Source of the DNA: Nissolia schottii
Taxonomy: Eukaryota > Streptophyta > Magnoliopsida > Fabales > Fabaceae
Direction of reading: 5' to 3'
NCBI GenBank assembly: GCA_003254905.1
Contig: QANU01013978.1
Coordinates: 514,484 to 578,483, forward strand
DNA length: 64,000 bases
A model generated the notes under the pieces. It had not been told where the DNA came from and searched no databases. It saw only the letters and a program-made list of their open reading frames with translations. Below, one piece after another: positions 38,658 through 51,432 of the stretch. The position numbers and the translations under genes were made by a program. How positions within the stretch are numbered: the stretch's first letter is position 1; every line of letters begins with the position of its first letter.

Positions 38658-38840
38658 ACCAACGGAGGTTGGTCCAAGTGGTAAGCGGCTTGGTATCGCT
38701 TAAGCAAGGTCATGAGTTCGAGATCTTGGGTACACAGTTATCCCCGCTGGGAGACTCACCCACCATAGTCAGGTGCGCGACTCAAATCGACCTGGATTAG
38801 TCAAAACTAAACCTTAGATACTGGACAGACAACCTAAAAA
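38658..38840 (+). mobile_element. tRNA-derived SINE with perfect 17-bp target duplications
   Basis: The insert has an A-box-like TGGTCCAAGTGG (about 38669-38680) and a B-box-like GAGTTCGAGATC (about 38713-38724), the RNA polymerase III promoter of tRNA-related SINEs, and ends in an A-run. The identical sequence AAAGTGCAATAGGAAAA lies at 38641-38657 and 38841-38857. At 183 bp it is in the usual plant SINE range. The perfect duplication suggests a young copy. Confidence 0.93.
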
Positions 38841-38857
38841 AAAGTGCAATAGGAAAA

Positions 38858-41400
38858 GGAAAAAAGGATGAAAAAGGAAAAGGAAATTACAAAAAAAATT
38901 GTTCGGGGCACTTAGTGTCCTCCTCGAAAATGTGTTGACCAATGGGAAAACAATTTATTTCAACCTTCTTCATGAGCTCTTAGCCGCAACCACACTTGTT
39001 CACATTAGGGCCTTCGCCTTAATAGGTTTTCAAAAGTTGAGAAAGGCGTTCACAGATACACAGATTGCAGAAGGGGGCAGGGGCCAACTTCGAAAAATAA
39101 TATATCGAAGGACCTGACTTGCAAATATTATTAAAGAAAAACCCAACACGTAACTAGTGGCAATCTGGTAATATTTGTTAAGATTTTATCTTAAAAGAGG
39201 GGTTTCATGACAAGAGCTCAAACATATAGGGTCTCGCGCTAGAAGGCACCTTGGTAATATTTGTTAGGAATTTATCTTAAAAGAGGGGTTCATAACAAGT
39301 GCCCAAACATATAGGATCTCGTGCTAGAAGACACTGGGAAGAGACGTGTTATACACATAAGCATGTGAAAAACATTATCGTTGCATCATATGGCTGGTAT
39401 AGCTCCAACACAATCATTTATAAAACCTAAACAATGGTACTAGAAAAACAGTGAAATTGCGGAATATGGTACTAGAGACCAGGCAGAAATTTAATATCTA
39501 TTATAAAAGCACTTTGTTTTAATTTATATTTATTTATGTCCAAGAATATTGGTGTCTTTCTAGAGACAGTACTCCTCTGGTGACCTTCAATAATTGAGAA
39601 TATTACACTGCTTGCAATCTGGCATTCATAAACCCTGAAGATTCCTGCACAAGCAGGAAGAACTTGAGCTACATTATTAACATGGGAAAGTTTATGTGAA
39701 ATTCTATTGAAAACATATATACCTTAAGACGAAAGATAACATTTATTTATATGATGGTAGAATGTTCATTCTATACACATCAAACATTTAGAGTTGCCTG
39801 GTTTTCACCCAAGGGATTTTGCTTGGTATCTTAATTATAAAATCAGAAAATGGCTTTAATTAGCTTTTGTCCATTGCACATGTGTATTGAGAACAATTTA
39901 CCCTCCCTGCATATTAGAATCAGATCAGTTTAGAAAACAACTTGGTTGGTGATCAATCATAAAATGCCAAAGAACATAGAAAATACTTTAATCCCAAGGA
40001 ATGTATACATACATTGTAATTGCTATACACTAACAGTGTCATCCAATCAAATTATTTCATACATATAACTTTTGAAGTGGTAAATGAGAAACTCAATTAC
40101 TTTTACTTATATGTCAAGATTTGATAGAATAACAATCCTAAAAAACTTTAAAACTTTATACTATCAGTGCATAATAATCAAACCCACGTATATTTGACAT
40201 AGTATTATTTTATTTAAACATTAAGAGATGTAACAGTATTTTGCTGAAAACGAAAAAAATATATATATTAGTTCCTCTGAAAATCTTTGGGAAGATACAA
40301 TTTTTTTAACTTAATCATTCACAAAAAATATATATGTAACATAAACATCTCCTATTCTGGTCTTTAAAAGAAAAAGACAGAAATCTAAAACATTTTGCCA
40401 TCGTGATCACAATAGGAAATACTGCAATATCATCAATTAGAAGCTCTCTTGTTATACCTGCTACTTTAGGAAGAGAAACCGTAGCACATGCGCCACATTT
40501 AGTTACTTTACAAGATAATAATTTCATGTATTCTGACAAGCACCAGCTCTAAATTGTTTGTTCCTTCTCCTCCTGCAGAGGTGTATCTAATGAACATATC
40601 ACTTTTGCAACTTTATATATAATATTAAAGTTATCTTATCATATCACGCACACTAACAGATATAATATGTTCTTCACTATGAGAATAAAATGAAGATCCA
40701 AAACTATAGGTAAAGAGAAGGTAAAAAGTAAAAGAAGATAAAAAGAGGAATACCAATGTTACCCCAAACATCCGTGAAGTAAGTAAAAGCATTGAATGAC
40801 ACATGCACCGAGAGTACTAATACAGTTAACATAACTCAACCATGTATATGGTACAGACATACCTGCTGAGCTTTTGCAGGGGTGCGTGTTGTGTTGTATT
40901 GTGTTGTGTTGCAGTACAAATGTCAGCAGAATGGAAATGGAAGTGAAAGGACCTAACTCCATCATCACTTAATATTATGCCTCAAAATAGCACAAAGATC
41001 AAGGATTACAATGCATTACATTACAAATAGAGAGATGTTGCATCTACTCTTTTTCTTCTTTTTTTTTTTTTATCTTTTTTCTTTGTCTAAAATATGATGT
41101 AGACACATTTAATATGTGTTGAGAAGGATGAAATTAAATAGAAATGTTCCCCATTTGATTGGCATCATTATTTATTCTAAATAAGAAAATAAAGGCCTGA
41201 AACACGTCTAAGCGCCTCTCTTGATTTTAACACAAGTAAGAAAAATGTCACGGTACTTATAAAAAAAGTGTGACAATTTAACACGCCTTATTAAGTTGAT
41301 TTAGCATCTAGTACGAGTAGTAAATTAAAAAAAAAATTTAGAGAATAGAAAGAATCTTAAGAGGGTTTTAATTACATGATGGCGATTCCCCGTATGTTGT
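38858..41400. other. Intergenic, including an 86-bp tandem duplication
   Basis: Two direct copies of an 86-bp unit (TGGTAATATTTGTTA... to ...CGTGCTAGAAG) lie at 39166-39251 and 39252-39336, differing at roughly ten positions. The rest is AT-rich; 40990-41400 may hold the 3' part of the miR172 primary transcript. Confidence 0.5.
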
Positions 41401-41508
41401 TGCAACCAAGTAAACATAATTAGGCTTCACCTTTATGGTCCAAGCTGGGAATATTGCAAAGTGTACACAGTGGAGCCCCAGCAGGAAAGAGCCCTTGTAA
41501 GTAAGTAA

Positions 41509-41610
41509 TAGTCATTTATTGCCGCTGCAGCATCATCAAGATTCTCATGTCGATGGGCACCCTTCAAGCCATGTGAATCTTGATGATGCTCCATCGGCAA
41601 ACAGCGACTG
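41509..41610 (-). ncRNA. MIR172: MIR172 precursor hairpin
   Basis: On the minus strand the 3' arm holds mature miR172 at 41525-41545, containing GAATCTTGATGATGCTGCA, the core of the conserved miR172c/d form. The 5' arm holds the matching star strand at 41572-41592 (core GAGCATCATCAAGATTCAC). Lower-stem pairing continues outward (TTGCCG with CGGCAA, AGTC with GACT), with a loop of about 26 nt, so the fold is that of a plant MIR172 precursor. miR172 represses AP2-like transcription factors and controls phase change and flowering, and in soybean also nodulation. No AP2 target gene is present in the window. Confidence 0.96.
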
Positions 41611-41646
41611 GTTTCCAACAGATCTCTTTTGTGCGCGCGTGTGTCT

Positions 41647-41840
41647 CTATATATACACACACACATAGGAACAGCCCTAACCCTAATCCCATCTCTCTAA
41701 ATCAAATCCAATGAAGAAAACATACTAATCAACCCAAGAAACAAAGGCAAAGAAGGAGAGAGCCTCAAATCTAGAAGAAGAGAAGCGGGTGAAGGGAACT
41801 GAAAAATGAAGGGAGGGTTAAAGGGTGTATATATAGAGAG
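41647..41840 (-). promoter_or_regulatory. Two candidate TATA boxes for the pri-miR172 transcript
   Basis: On the minus strand a TATATATA box lies at 41828-41835 behind a CT-rich stretch, and a second TATATATA at about 41647-41658 lies only some 40 bp before the hairpin. Either could set the start of the primary microRNA transcript; the distal one leaves a leader of about 190 nt before the stem-loop and is the more usual arrangement. GA repeats at about 41946-41965 lie further upstream. The choice is inference. Confidence 0.45.
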
Positions 41841-44160
41841 AGCGTGAGGTGTTTGTGTTAGCGTTTATGAGTGATGAGTAATAAATGGAAGGAGGGGGAG
41901 ATTGGTTGGTGATTAAGATCTGCCAGTCACAGTCAGAGTCACAGAGGGAGAGAGAGAGAGAGAGAAACAGTTACACATGGTAATCTCTCACCCTAGCTTA
42001 GCTTAGGGTACCAAAACAAAAATACTTGGAAAAACTTTAGTGACCCCATGTCCTTTGTTTCCATATACAGGATGGGAATTAGAAAGAGAGAGATGAGTAA
42101 GCACCACATGTGTGTGTGAGATTTGGGGGAGAAAAAAACTCAGAACTTTACCCATTTAGAGGGAAATGAGGCGGTGGCGTTTTTAAGTCTCTGGAGGATG
42201 TGAGTGTTGCGTCCTCTGCAAGGGGGGAGTGTCCTTTCAAAGTGGGGGAGCTGCTATCTGCCATGGAATTGACGGGAGGGCCCTGGCCCCACACCCAAAG
42301 GGGGGGGGGATGCCCCTCTCTCTAATTAGGGTTTCTTTCAACTTTCTAATTATGCTCTCATTCTTTTAATGTTTTTTGATTTGTCCTCCTTTCTTTGCGG
42401 GCGTTTTTTTTTTTTTTTTGACACTTTTCAACTCTCATTATTATGAATTTGGATTCTACCGTCTTTTAAATAATTATGTTAAAAGAGGGGGAAAATATAT
42501 TTCAAGTAAGTAAAATTTTGTTAAAATTAATTAATAGGATCTAATTTAAATATTTGTGTATTTATTTTTTTCTTAGCATAATTATTTTGAACATGAAGAG
42601 GTCAAAATCCTTTGATCACGTGTACGATAGAGCCTCCACGATATTCATTTTTTTCTTTGTAGGTAGTATTCTCTTGGACACATTCTTGCTTGAACTAAAG
42701 TCATTCAATTTTTTTTGTTTTGGAATAGGAAGGATGAAATTAGTGAGACTAAGGAGATATACATCTCCGGTATTTTTTGTTTTCTTTTTTATGTACAAAA
42801 ATTAATCGAAAAAATTATACATCAAGACATGATTATGACATGGATCAAATACTATTTAATTACTTCAACTAAAAGAGTACTCCTCGTCACCTGATTTTTG
42901 CCATAGAAGGTTCAACTATATTTTGTTCATTTCAGTAGTGTGTGGGTGTGTTTTAAAAGAATTATATATGTTCGATTGGGTTAGCCTATCTATGCTCATG
43001 GCCTTGTATCCGGTCCATACTCTTGTGTTTTTAACTAATTAAGGTGTTTTGGGTTAATCTTCCTAGTTACTCTTTTTGTAATGTAGTTAAAGTTTTTTTT
43101 TTTTGTCAAAGAAATTAAAGTTTAATTAGTGGGCTAGGTTGAGCCGCTTGAGCCAAACAAAGTGGTTTAATTAGTTTCACTATCAAATGTAGTTGTCGTT
43201 GTCAGCTTTTTTAATTTAATTAGGGTCCATGCACCATCTTCAATATTCTTGTTTTTGTATCTACGTACGTGTGGTGCGACTGTGCTAATGAAAGGGATGT
43301 TATTCGTCAAAATCCTAATCAACTCTTATCATGATTTTTTAATTAGGATTAATTTATCCATTGTTTTAGCATATAAGAGGATCTTAGTGGATAAGTTTAT
43401 ACAAGACATTAGTTACACCAAGCACATATTATATTAGTTTATCTTATCCCACGCTTATATATATTGACAATCGCCAGTAATTAATAAGAATGTAATCGGT
43501 TCGGTTCTATTTTAGAGAGAGCAAATGCATATGAATTCTGAACCAATTAATGAATATTCTTCAATTCGATTTCACTCAATTTTTACAAACAAAACCAAAT
43601 TGAACAGTTAACAAGTCTAAAATTTTTAAATTTTGAAAAATTGACTCACTTATCATCAATTCTTTTGTCAGATCAGATCCGATAGCGGGAACTAAATCCA
43701 AACCAAGCTTTTGATCGATCCTGTCTTCGTAACTCTACTCAGAGGTGTTATGGACCAAACTGAGATATGTAATTAAGCATCATATATATAGGCACATTTG
43801 TCGACCAAATTAAAAGATGCACATCGATAAGCCCCCGATCCCCTTCCCCCACATGTCAGGAATCATGTTCATCTAAGCCTTTCTATGTTTTGAAAGGCAT
43901 CAAATTAATGCCACTTGTTTACGTGCAAAAGTCACAACATATGGCTTTTTTAACCTAGTTCTTTGCTATACCTAGGGAGTTAATTAATCAATTGAGTCCT
44001 GAGAAAATGGCTAAAGACCAGCGCAATGTTGGTTATTATAATGGTGTCAAGATCTTGAGCAAATCTCTTTATCTAAAAGCCCGGCGCTTGAGTACGCAAC
44101 GAAATGCCGCACTAGCCGCGCTACTAAAAAGATTCATAGTGCGGGATTTATCCATTCCTT
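41841..44160. other. MIR172 upstream region and intergenic sequence
   Basis: GA repeat at about 41946-41965, a G-run at 42299-42310, and long T-runs. An ATG at 44008 opens a plus-strand frame (MAKDQRNVGYYNGVKILSKS) that runs into the MITE at 44177; I do not recognise it. No supported gene. Confidence 0.3.
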
Positions 44161-44176
44161 CAAATCATTTTGTTAA

Positions 44177-44407
44177 CAAAAATGCTACAATGTACACCCA
44201 ATTTCATACACTCATACATACCCCATTAATAAAGCACAAACTTTAATATTCTCACGAGTGCACAAACATTACAAACTTGTACATGATACTCTCAACTATA
44301 TTTAATTAAGTGCACAAACATTACATGAGTTAAAACACAAACTTTATGTATATAAGTACAAGGTGTATGTATGGTGTGTGATTTTAGGTGTACGTGTAGC
44401 CGAACTC
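44177..44407. mobile_element. MULE-type MITE family A, copy 2
   Basis: This 231-bp element is the same as copy 1 in order and orientation, flanked by perfect 9-bp copies of TTTTGTTAA (44168-44176, 44408-44416). It has small substitutions in the inverted ends (TACGTGTAGCCG). Confidence 0.92.
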
Positions 44408-44416
44408 TTTTGTTAA

Positions 44417-46049
44417 TGTTCAATTGGAAATTTTATTATACATTTCCAAAGGCATTTTTTTTTTGTGGTTGTATGGTCCTACTAAGTTTAAGGTGGTGTT
44501 TGGTTCATGTCTTGAGTTAGAAATGACAAAGTCGTATGGCAATAGAAACGTGTCTTATGCATCGCTTCGTTTTGGAAATATATAGATTAATTTAAAAATT
44601 TTCTCTGAGACATTTTTTTGTGAACTTCTTTTTTTTTTAAGTGCAAAAATTAATTTAAAAATTGTTAGAAACAAACAAAGATAATTTTAAGTTTTTTTTT
44701 ATTTTGCTTTCATCATTTTCTCTAAACACGTTTTTGTTTTTAGTATCTTTGTCTTGAGACAAAATTAGCCAATTTATCAGCCAAATTGATCCTTACCAAA
44801 TTCAAGAGATGCTTACCAAGAAACTTTAGTGTGGATGTTAAGGAGGTGATATGTGGCTGGTGAATATCTGTCTACCTTCACTCCTATAATTACCCTTCTC
44901 AACACACGTAAAATTTCACCCACTGTAATCGAAAAGCGAAAATCCCTGACCCCAAATAGGATTAACAGCGGAAGTGAAACAACTTTAACAATGATAAATC
45001 ACTTAATCTATACGTTTATGTAAGTAGTTTCTATTTTTTAAATTTAACAATGACTAATTTAACCGGGTTTTTTTAATAAGAGAAATTGATTTAGTGGACT
45101 TAAAATTAAAACTATAGAGGCTTAGTGGATTTGAAGTATTACTACTCTTGCGATAAAGAAATCCAAACATAAAACCATGTTGAACAACAGAAACCTATAT
45201 GCACAAACATATAGAGGAGGCACCAAGGTTTCAACGCAAACAAGTCTAGAAACCTTTGTAGCACCACGTGTGTGGATAGGCAAGTGGCCTTTCAGCTAAC
45301 ATGAGAAAGAAGGCAAAGTTAGGAAGCAAAATTAACCACAGGCATTGGCTGGTGGGTATTTCGAACTCCAAGGGCCACCAATGGTTGTGCACACATACAT
45401 GCATGTGCCCTTTGGTCACATTCTCACACACACACACACACACACATTTTCGTACCCCAAATCAAAGTCTACAACAATGGGAGAAGAGAGAGCGACAGGG
45501 AGTAGTACTATGATGTGACATTGATGTGGGTGCAGTGGAGAGAGAAAGAGTGGGAAAGAGAGATGAAGCGTTGAACACGGAGAAGTGGATCGTATTCCCC
45601 CACTCCCCACACAACAAATATCATCTTCCTCGGACTAACTTTTCATTTAATCATAATAATATATAATAATATTGATTCTCTTCTTCTTCTTCTTTAAATA
45701 CTTAAATCTTTTAAAATAAGATCTTTTATTTTAAAGATTAAAGTGAAAATCTTATTATTGAGTTAATAAAGTAAAAAATGCCATTTTTCATTTTATTGAT
45801 CCAATGATCATAATCTCACCTTAGAGAATCATTATCTTATTTTTTTAGGCCTTTAAGTTGAAGTGTTAACCTACTATGCTATGTGGAAAAAAAAATATGA
45901 TGTCATGTTAATGTTTAACATAAAAAAATTAGTAATTCCGCGAGTGCCTCTCACATTCCTTTGACTCTAGAGTTTGAACGAGCCTTTCCATCACTCAAAG
46001 AAACTACTTTTTTGTAGGAAAATGTTACGATTAATGGGGGCGTTTAATT
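44417..46049. other. Intergenic, with a CA microsatellite
   Basis: (CA)n at about 45425-45447, then a GA-rich stretch to 45600 that on minus would look like a CT-rich leader; no coding exon follows on that strand. No gene supported. Confidence 0.35.
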
Positions 46050-46057
46050 TGTGAAAT

Positions 46058-47357
46058 AGGGGCATTAATCACATAGGTTCTTGAACATTTTTGCGTTATT
46101 CACATAGGTCTCTGAACAAAAAAAGGTCCCTCACAAGTTCCTGAACATTTTTGCCGTTTCCCCCCGTTCATCCCTGCGTCTCTTTACGACGTAACGATTG
46201 CACATGTGGCCACTAACTCGCCCTCTCTCTCCTAATCACAACACATGGCAACACACGTCAACACTTCAAAATGACGTCATTTTACAATATGCAAAACGGC
46301 ATTTTTCCCCATAAAACGAGCCTGAAACCCTGAAAACAGAGCTTCATCTTCTTCTCTTATCTTTTCTTGCAACCTGAAAACCCTAGAAATTGCCCAACTT
46401 CACTAGAAGCAAAAATTGCAACTAGGCAAAGCTTTGCTAGGGGTGAAATGGGTGACAGTGAGTGCATGATGATGGGTGACATCAAATCTCTACAAGGGAT
46501 GAAATGGGTGACAGCAAGCACTCTGTCCCACAACACTCTTTTTTTGCTTGTGTGAAATGGGTGACAGTGAGTGCATGATGATAGATACGCGGTTAATTGA
46601 GGGAATAGATGGAGAGGAGAGGGTTAGGGTAAGGAACCAATGGTGAGTGAAAGTGTGAAATGGGTTTGGGGTTGTACCGAGGGGTTAGGTCCTCGATGCA
46701 GTTTTGGATCCTGGAGCTCCTCTGTGGATTCGGGATCGCTAGAGCGGATACCTGCAAGGACTCCGGCGCTCAAGTTAGTGTGTGTAGGATACAATGGTAA
46801 AGGGAAAAATAGGTTCTAGGCGTACCTGGTGTTCCTTTTTGGCTTAAATACCTAGGTGAAAGTCGTGACTTCTGCTGTCCCGAGGTTCTCTCCTTCAGAT
46901 TTGTCTCCGAGGTCCTTGGAGTGATGTTCAACGGGGGGGAAGTATCACGGTCTGTGGATCTCTCTGATTGTTTATAGGGGGAGCTTGTTTGGGTCGGGTC
47001 ATTCCATGGACCTTGAGGTATGGGTTCTGAGGTGGGCCTTTAGGGCCCAATCCATAACAGAGGTGATAGTGAATTGTGAGAGTGAGAGGGTGTTTCTCTT
47101 GTTTATGAAACGAAGTCATTTTGCATGTTGTAAAACGACGTCGCTTTGAATACTTGATGTGTGCTGCCATGTGCTATGATTACGAGAGAGAGAGGGTGAG
47201 TTAACAGCCATGTGTGCAGTCGTTACATCGGAAACAGACAGAGAGATGAATGGGAGAAACAGTGAAAAAGTTCTGAGACCTATGAGGGACTTTTTTTTTT
47301 TCAGAGACCTTTGTGGACAAGGTGAAAAAGTTCAAGGACACATGTGCCCATTCCCCC
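46058..47357. mobile_element. DNA transposon with about 270-bp terminal inverted repeats
   Basis: The left arm (46058-46330) and the complement of the right arm (47100-47357) align throughout: GTCTCTGAAC with GTCTCTGAAA, CACCCTCTCTCTC-like cores, and GACGTCATTTTACAA with GACGTCGTTTTACAA. The ends begin AGGGGCATTAATCAC and (complement) GGGGGAATGGGCAC. Flanking TGTGAAAT copies lie at 46050-46057 and 47358-47365 (8 bp perfect, possibly 9 with one mismatch). The 770-bp core has leader-like CT-rich sequence, a motif GAAATGGGTGACAG repeated three times (about 46446, 46500, 46554), and no transposase. Long repeats favour a MULE; the 8-bp flank would also fit hAT. Confidence 0.8.
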
Positions 47358-47365
47358 TGTGAAAT

Positions 47366-49880
47366 GTGCTAATGTTCTCTAAAAATATTATTTTTAAAAG
47401 TGTTATTTTTAGGAATGTATTTTTGAATGTGTTTAATTGTAAATTTAATTTTTAACAATATTTTTGAGAATACAATATATTTTTAAAAAAATATCCTTTA
47501 CAAAATGATGTATGCTGAAGGTGGTCCGCTGGTCTTCGCCGATGGTTCTCGTCGTTGGCTAGTCGGTAAGGGTCGGCCAACATGCGGTGATAATCTATCG
47601 TGAACCTATGGCGATTGGCAAGCAAGAGTCAGTTAGTCAGCGACGATGGTCGGCTGACGATTGTAATGATTATTAAGGCTATAAGGTTTACAAACAATTT
47701 ATGATCTTTTCACTTTTTGAAACATTCACTTTCTATGAGAATCTAACATTCTCACATGGAGGGTGAGATTAAAAATAGAGGAAAATGAAAGATTTTTCAT
47801 TCTTGGAGATTAATGTATTGTCTATATCTTATATGCAACGAGCCAAACCATTGAATTTTTATTGATGGTACCAAAACCATTTAATTTAAAAGAGATCATA
47901 TTTTATTGGTTTAAATATGTTTTGGATTTTCGATAAATATTTAAAATTTGGTTTAACTCTCTAATTTATTTATTTTTTGTTTTGATCCAAACATATTAAA
48001 AATTATCTAGTTTTAGTCTATGTCATTAGTAAGACTATGTGGTTTTACTCCTTGCCATTAGTAAAGCTTTGTTAACTACTAACATAGTTAATAGAGTGTC
48101 ACACTAGCAGTGTTATATGAGCAAAATAAACTCACTCGACTCAAATTTGACCCACAACTCAATTTAAATTTGACCCATACCTTACTATTTGACCCAATTT
48201 TGTGTGGTGGGTGGATCATGATTTGAGGGAGAATTTTGGCTAGATAGTAGGTTATGGGTTGGGTTATGGATACTTCTTTTTCACTTGATGCACCATGCAC
48301 TAATGCAAATTAATCAACATTAAAGTGGTTTAAGTAATTTGACGATTATTCTCTACAAATAATTTGACACGGACTTTTATGATTGACTGACTTGACTTAG
48401 TTTAAATTAGTTGCAGTTCAATAGAGTTATACTAGTTGTTTTGAAGGGAAAAAAAATCAAATAGTTATTTTTCCTTCCTAAGTGAATTTGGGATTAAAGA
48501 TTTGTTAATGCTGAGGTAATAGATAAGTGTTTTTTTTTTCTTTTATTGTTTTGGGGCCAGTTATATCTATATCTAGCAATTTGTGGTTGACATTGAATTT
48601 AGGAGACCGATTGATTATTGAATGTTTATTACACATTATATTATCATATATAATTAATTAATCATCACCACGAATAGATGATAAGGTTTAGCCATTAATC
48701 GAATCTGTAAATTAAGACAATTATATCAACTTTGTTCTTAGTGTGTATACCAAAAATAAAATAAAATTTGTTCTTAGTGTGTCTCTAATCTCTTTGATTT
48801 CTCCACTAAATAATGACATCAAGATTAATTAGCCATTAATCGGTTCGGAGAACTTATGCCAATCCTATCAATTTTGTTCTTACTAATAATGGCGTCTAAG
48901 TTACACGCATTAAACTGTACATTGATAAGAATCTCTATTTGATAGTTGAACTTGAGTCAGCAATGGCAATAATGTACTATACGCACACCATTAACACGGA
49001 CACATGAAGTTATATCAACATGATGAATTAGTGCTACTAATGCGAACATGCATTTGAAAGATATTACTAATAGAGACTGTCAATTACTACTTTATTGTAA
49101 AAACATATATGTACACTAATTAATGAGTGTGTGTGCCATAAACTCTTGAAATTAATTAATCCTGCAAGGATGTTGCAATTCTATTTTATCATTTTCTTTA
49201 ATTTACTGCTTGAAACAAGCTTTATAGGGGTATGTCTTGTCAAACTGCTTTTTTGCTTTTGGAAATTAGTGCTCTAACTCATAAGAGATTTGGTGACTTG
49301 GATCGTCCTCTTCTCAATCGTTATCAGATGCCAAACTTCAATCACATCGTGGAAAGCCTAAAGAATCTTCAAAGACATCCTTGATTTTCTGTCTGGATAG
49401 TGTTTGCTATCTTCTTCATTAGTTTAACACTAAGAAATTCTTCTTCTCTTAATTAGGGCCAGTTTGATTTGGGGGTAAAGAACTGTTGCTCCTTAGGTTT
49501 TAATTTGGACTAACCGGATAGTCGTTGGCGGTTATATTCTGATCTCATTTGACCATTGAAACATGAAATATCTTCTCAAACTCATTGGAGATGATATTTA
49601 CAAAAGACACTCTTAAATTAGTTAATCAATAACGATACGATGACAATAATGTGATAACTCTTGGATAATCTCACTCATGTAAGTGCAGAGTCTACTATGA
49701 ACTTCACGTCTACGTGAGAGGATACCCAATAATCATTATATGTGGTTGTTACCATGACACAACTCATAGTTAATAGTGATGAAGTGTAAAGTCTTGACAA
49801 GAAAGGTAACAGAATGGAGATACTTATAGTTTAACCATTGAACTCATTAAAGAGAGGTGAGAGACAATATATATAACCGT
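47366..49880. other. Intergenic
   Basis: A GC-richer island at 47510-47660 (GGTCGGC, GGCTGACGA-type words) may be a fragment of an unrecognised transposon. The rest is AT-rich, without a supported gene. Confidence 0.3.
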
Positions 49881-50612
49881 TAGGGTGGAAATGGGCCGAG
49901 TCGAGTTAGACTTTGACATAAATAGGTTGGACATGTTTCTAATATTACTCATTAAAGACTTTTTCTTAAAGCTCGACTTGACCTTTTTAAAAGTCTGGCT
50001 TAACCCGAAAGTCAGTTTACAAGCATACTTAAAACAAAAATAAAAAATGAAAAAATTAGATGTCGTTTGTCATTGAAGTTATACATACGATGTTTTTAAT
50101 TAAATCATTAACAAAAAATACAGAAAAAAACTTTTTCAACCATTTAAGTTTAATAATACCAACATAAGCATGAAAGAAGATGAATTATACTAGTAACTAC
50201 GAAAGAAAACTACCTTATAAATATTGAAGTGATATAACAAAGAGAAAGAAAATTAATAGGTATTATACCGCAGACGAAAATATGAAACACTAGGTTCCTA
50301 CATTTGAGACAAAGACAAAGAATAGGGATTAAGATAAATGAGAAACAAACAAATTTTGAATATGATTAGGCCATATTATGATAATATGATAGAATTTTTT
50401 TATTCAAGAATAGGGAAAGATATATATTTTTATGAATAGGCTGACTTGTTGGGCCTGATAAACTTCTTTTATTGCCTATAGTCTAACCTATTTAGCTAAA
50501 AAGACTTTTTTAAAAGTCTTGGCCTAACTTGTTTATTAAATGGGCTAGCTAGGCTGAGCTATGCCTTAAACGAGCCGAGCCAAAGGCCCCAACAAGCCTA
50601 TTTCCACCGCTA
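49881..50612. mobile_element. hAT-like non-autonomous element
   Basis: The left end TAGGGTGGAAATGGGCCGAG faces the complement of the right end, TAGCGGTGGAAATAGGC. Inverted subterminal AAAAGTCT/AGACTTTT words occur on both sides. Flanks match only weakly, so the duplication is not established. Confidence 0.5.
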
Positions 50613-51094
50613 ATAGTAATAAGCAACTCATAAATTTGTGTATTGTGGTCGAATAAAAATTTGGTCGAATAAGGATTCAATAAAATAGGTTTTGGAATAG
50701 GTCTAGATGAACATATAGTTAGATAGGTTCAACCCATAATAGGCCCGACCCAAGAATGAAACTAAAAATTTAATTAAAGGATTAAACTCATTAATAAAAA
50801 TTATATACACTTTGCTAAAGAGCATTATAACTAAAACCCAAGCATCGCTGCTTGCTCTCCTCCCAAATCGTAGCTTTGCTCTTCTCTAGTCTGAGTGCCA
50901 TGGAAAAGATCTCCCTTAGTGGTGGTTTGGCGACCCCTCTACCCCCTCTTTTTTTTCTGTTTTTTTTGTTTCTTTTCTCTTTTTTTTTTGCCCTCCCACT
51001 TGTCGGCCCTAGCAAAAGGGGAGTCGATATCTCCCATGGTGGTTTGGTGACCCCTTTATTCTCTTCTTCTGTCTTTTATTTCTATTTTTCGGTT

Positions 51095-51432
51095 TATCAA
51101 GTCTTGCATTGCTTAAATATAAGGGTTAGATAGCCTTTATAAGTCTAAGACAATCCTTTCATTGAGTTAACTTTTGAGGTTGAGTTAGGACAAATTAATT
51201 ATCTAATATTGTATCAAAGTATATCCTAAGATCAATGATGAGCCACCCGCAGATAATCATTATTGCAAACTTCCCGCACCAGATGTCCAATCCTGAGCAT
51301 GAGAGGGGTGTATCAAGTCCCACATTGTTTAGATATATAAGGCCTACATAGCCTTTATAAATCCAAGGAAATTCTCCCTTTTGAACTAGCTTTTGAGGTT
51401 GAGTTAGATCAATTCAATTATCTAATATAGTT
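51095..51432 (+). repeat. Direct repeat pair, LTR-like fragment
   Basis: TATCAAGTCTTGCATTG (51095) and TATCAAGTCCCACATTG (51311) open two related segments of about 120 bp, 216 bp apart. Both continue through ATAGCCTTTATAA and end in TTTTGAGGTTGAGTTAG. Similar AAGTCCCACATTG phrases are common in plant LTRs; which family is not clear. Confidence 0.5.

Noticed and set aside
41433-41666. 77-codon minus-strand frame over the miR172 hairpin
   Set aside because: It reads straight through both arms of the precursor and has no protein features; the hairpin explains the conservation.
50852-51133. 93-codon frame with a repeated SLSGG-GLATPL-like phrase
   Set aside because: Mostly poly-Phe from T-runs; the repeated phrase reflects an imperfect DNA repeat.
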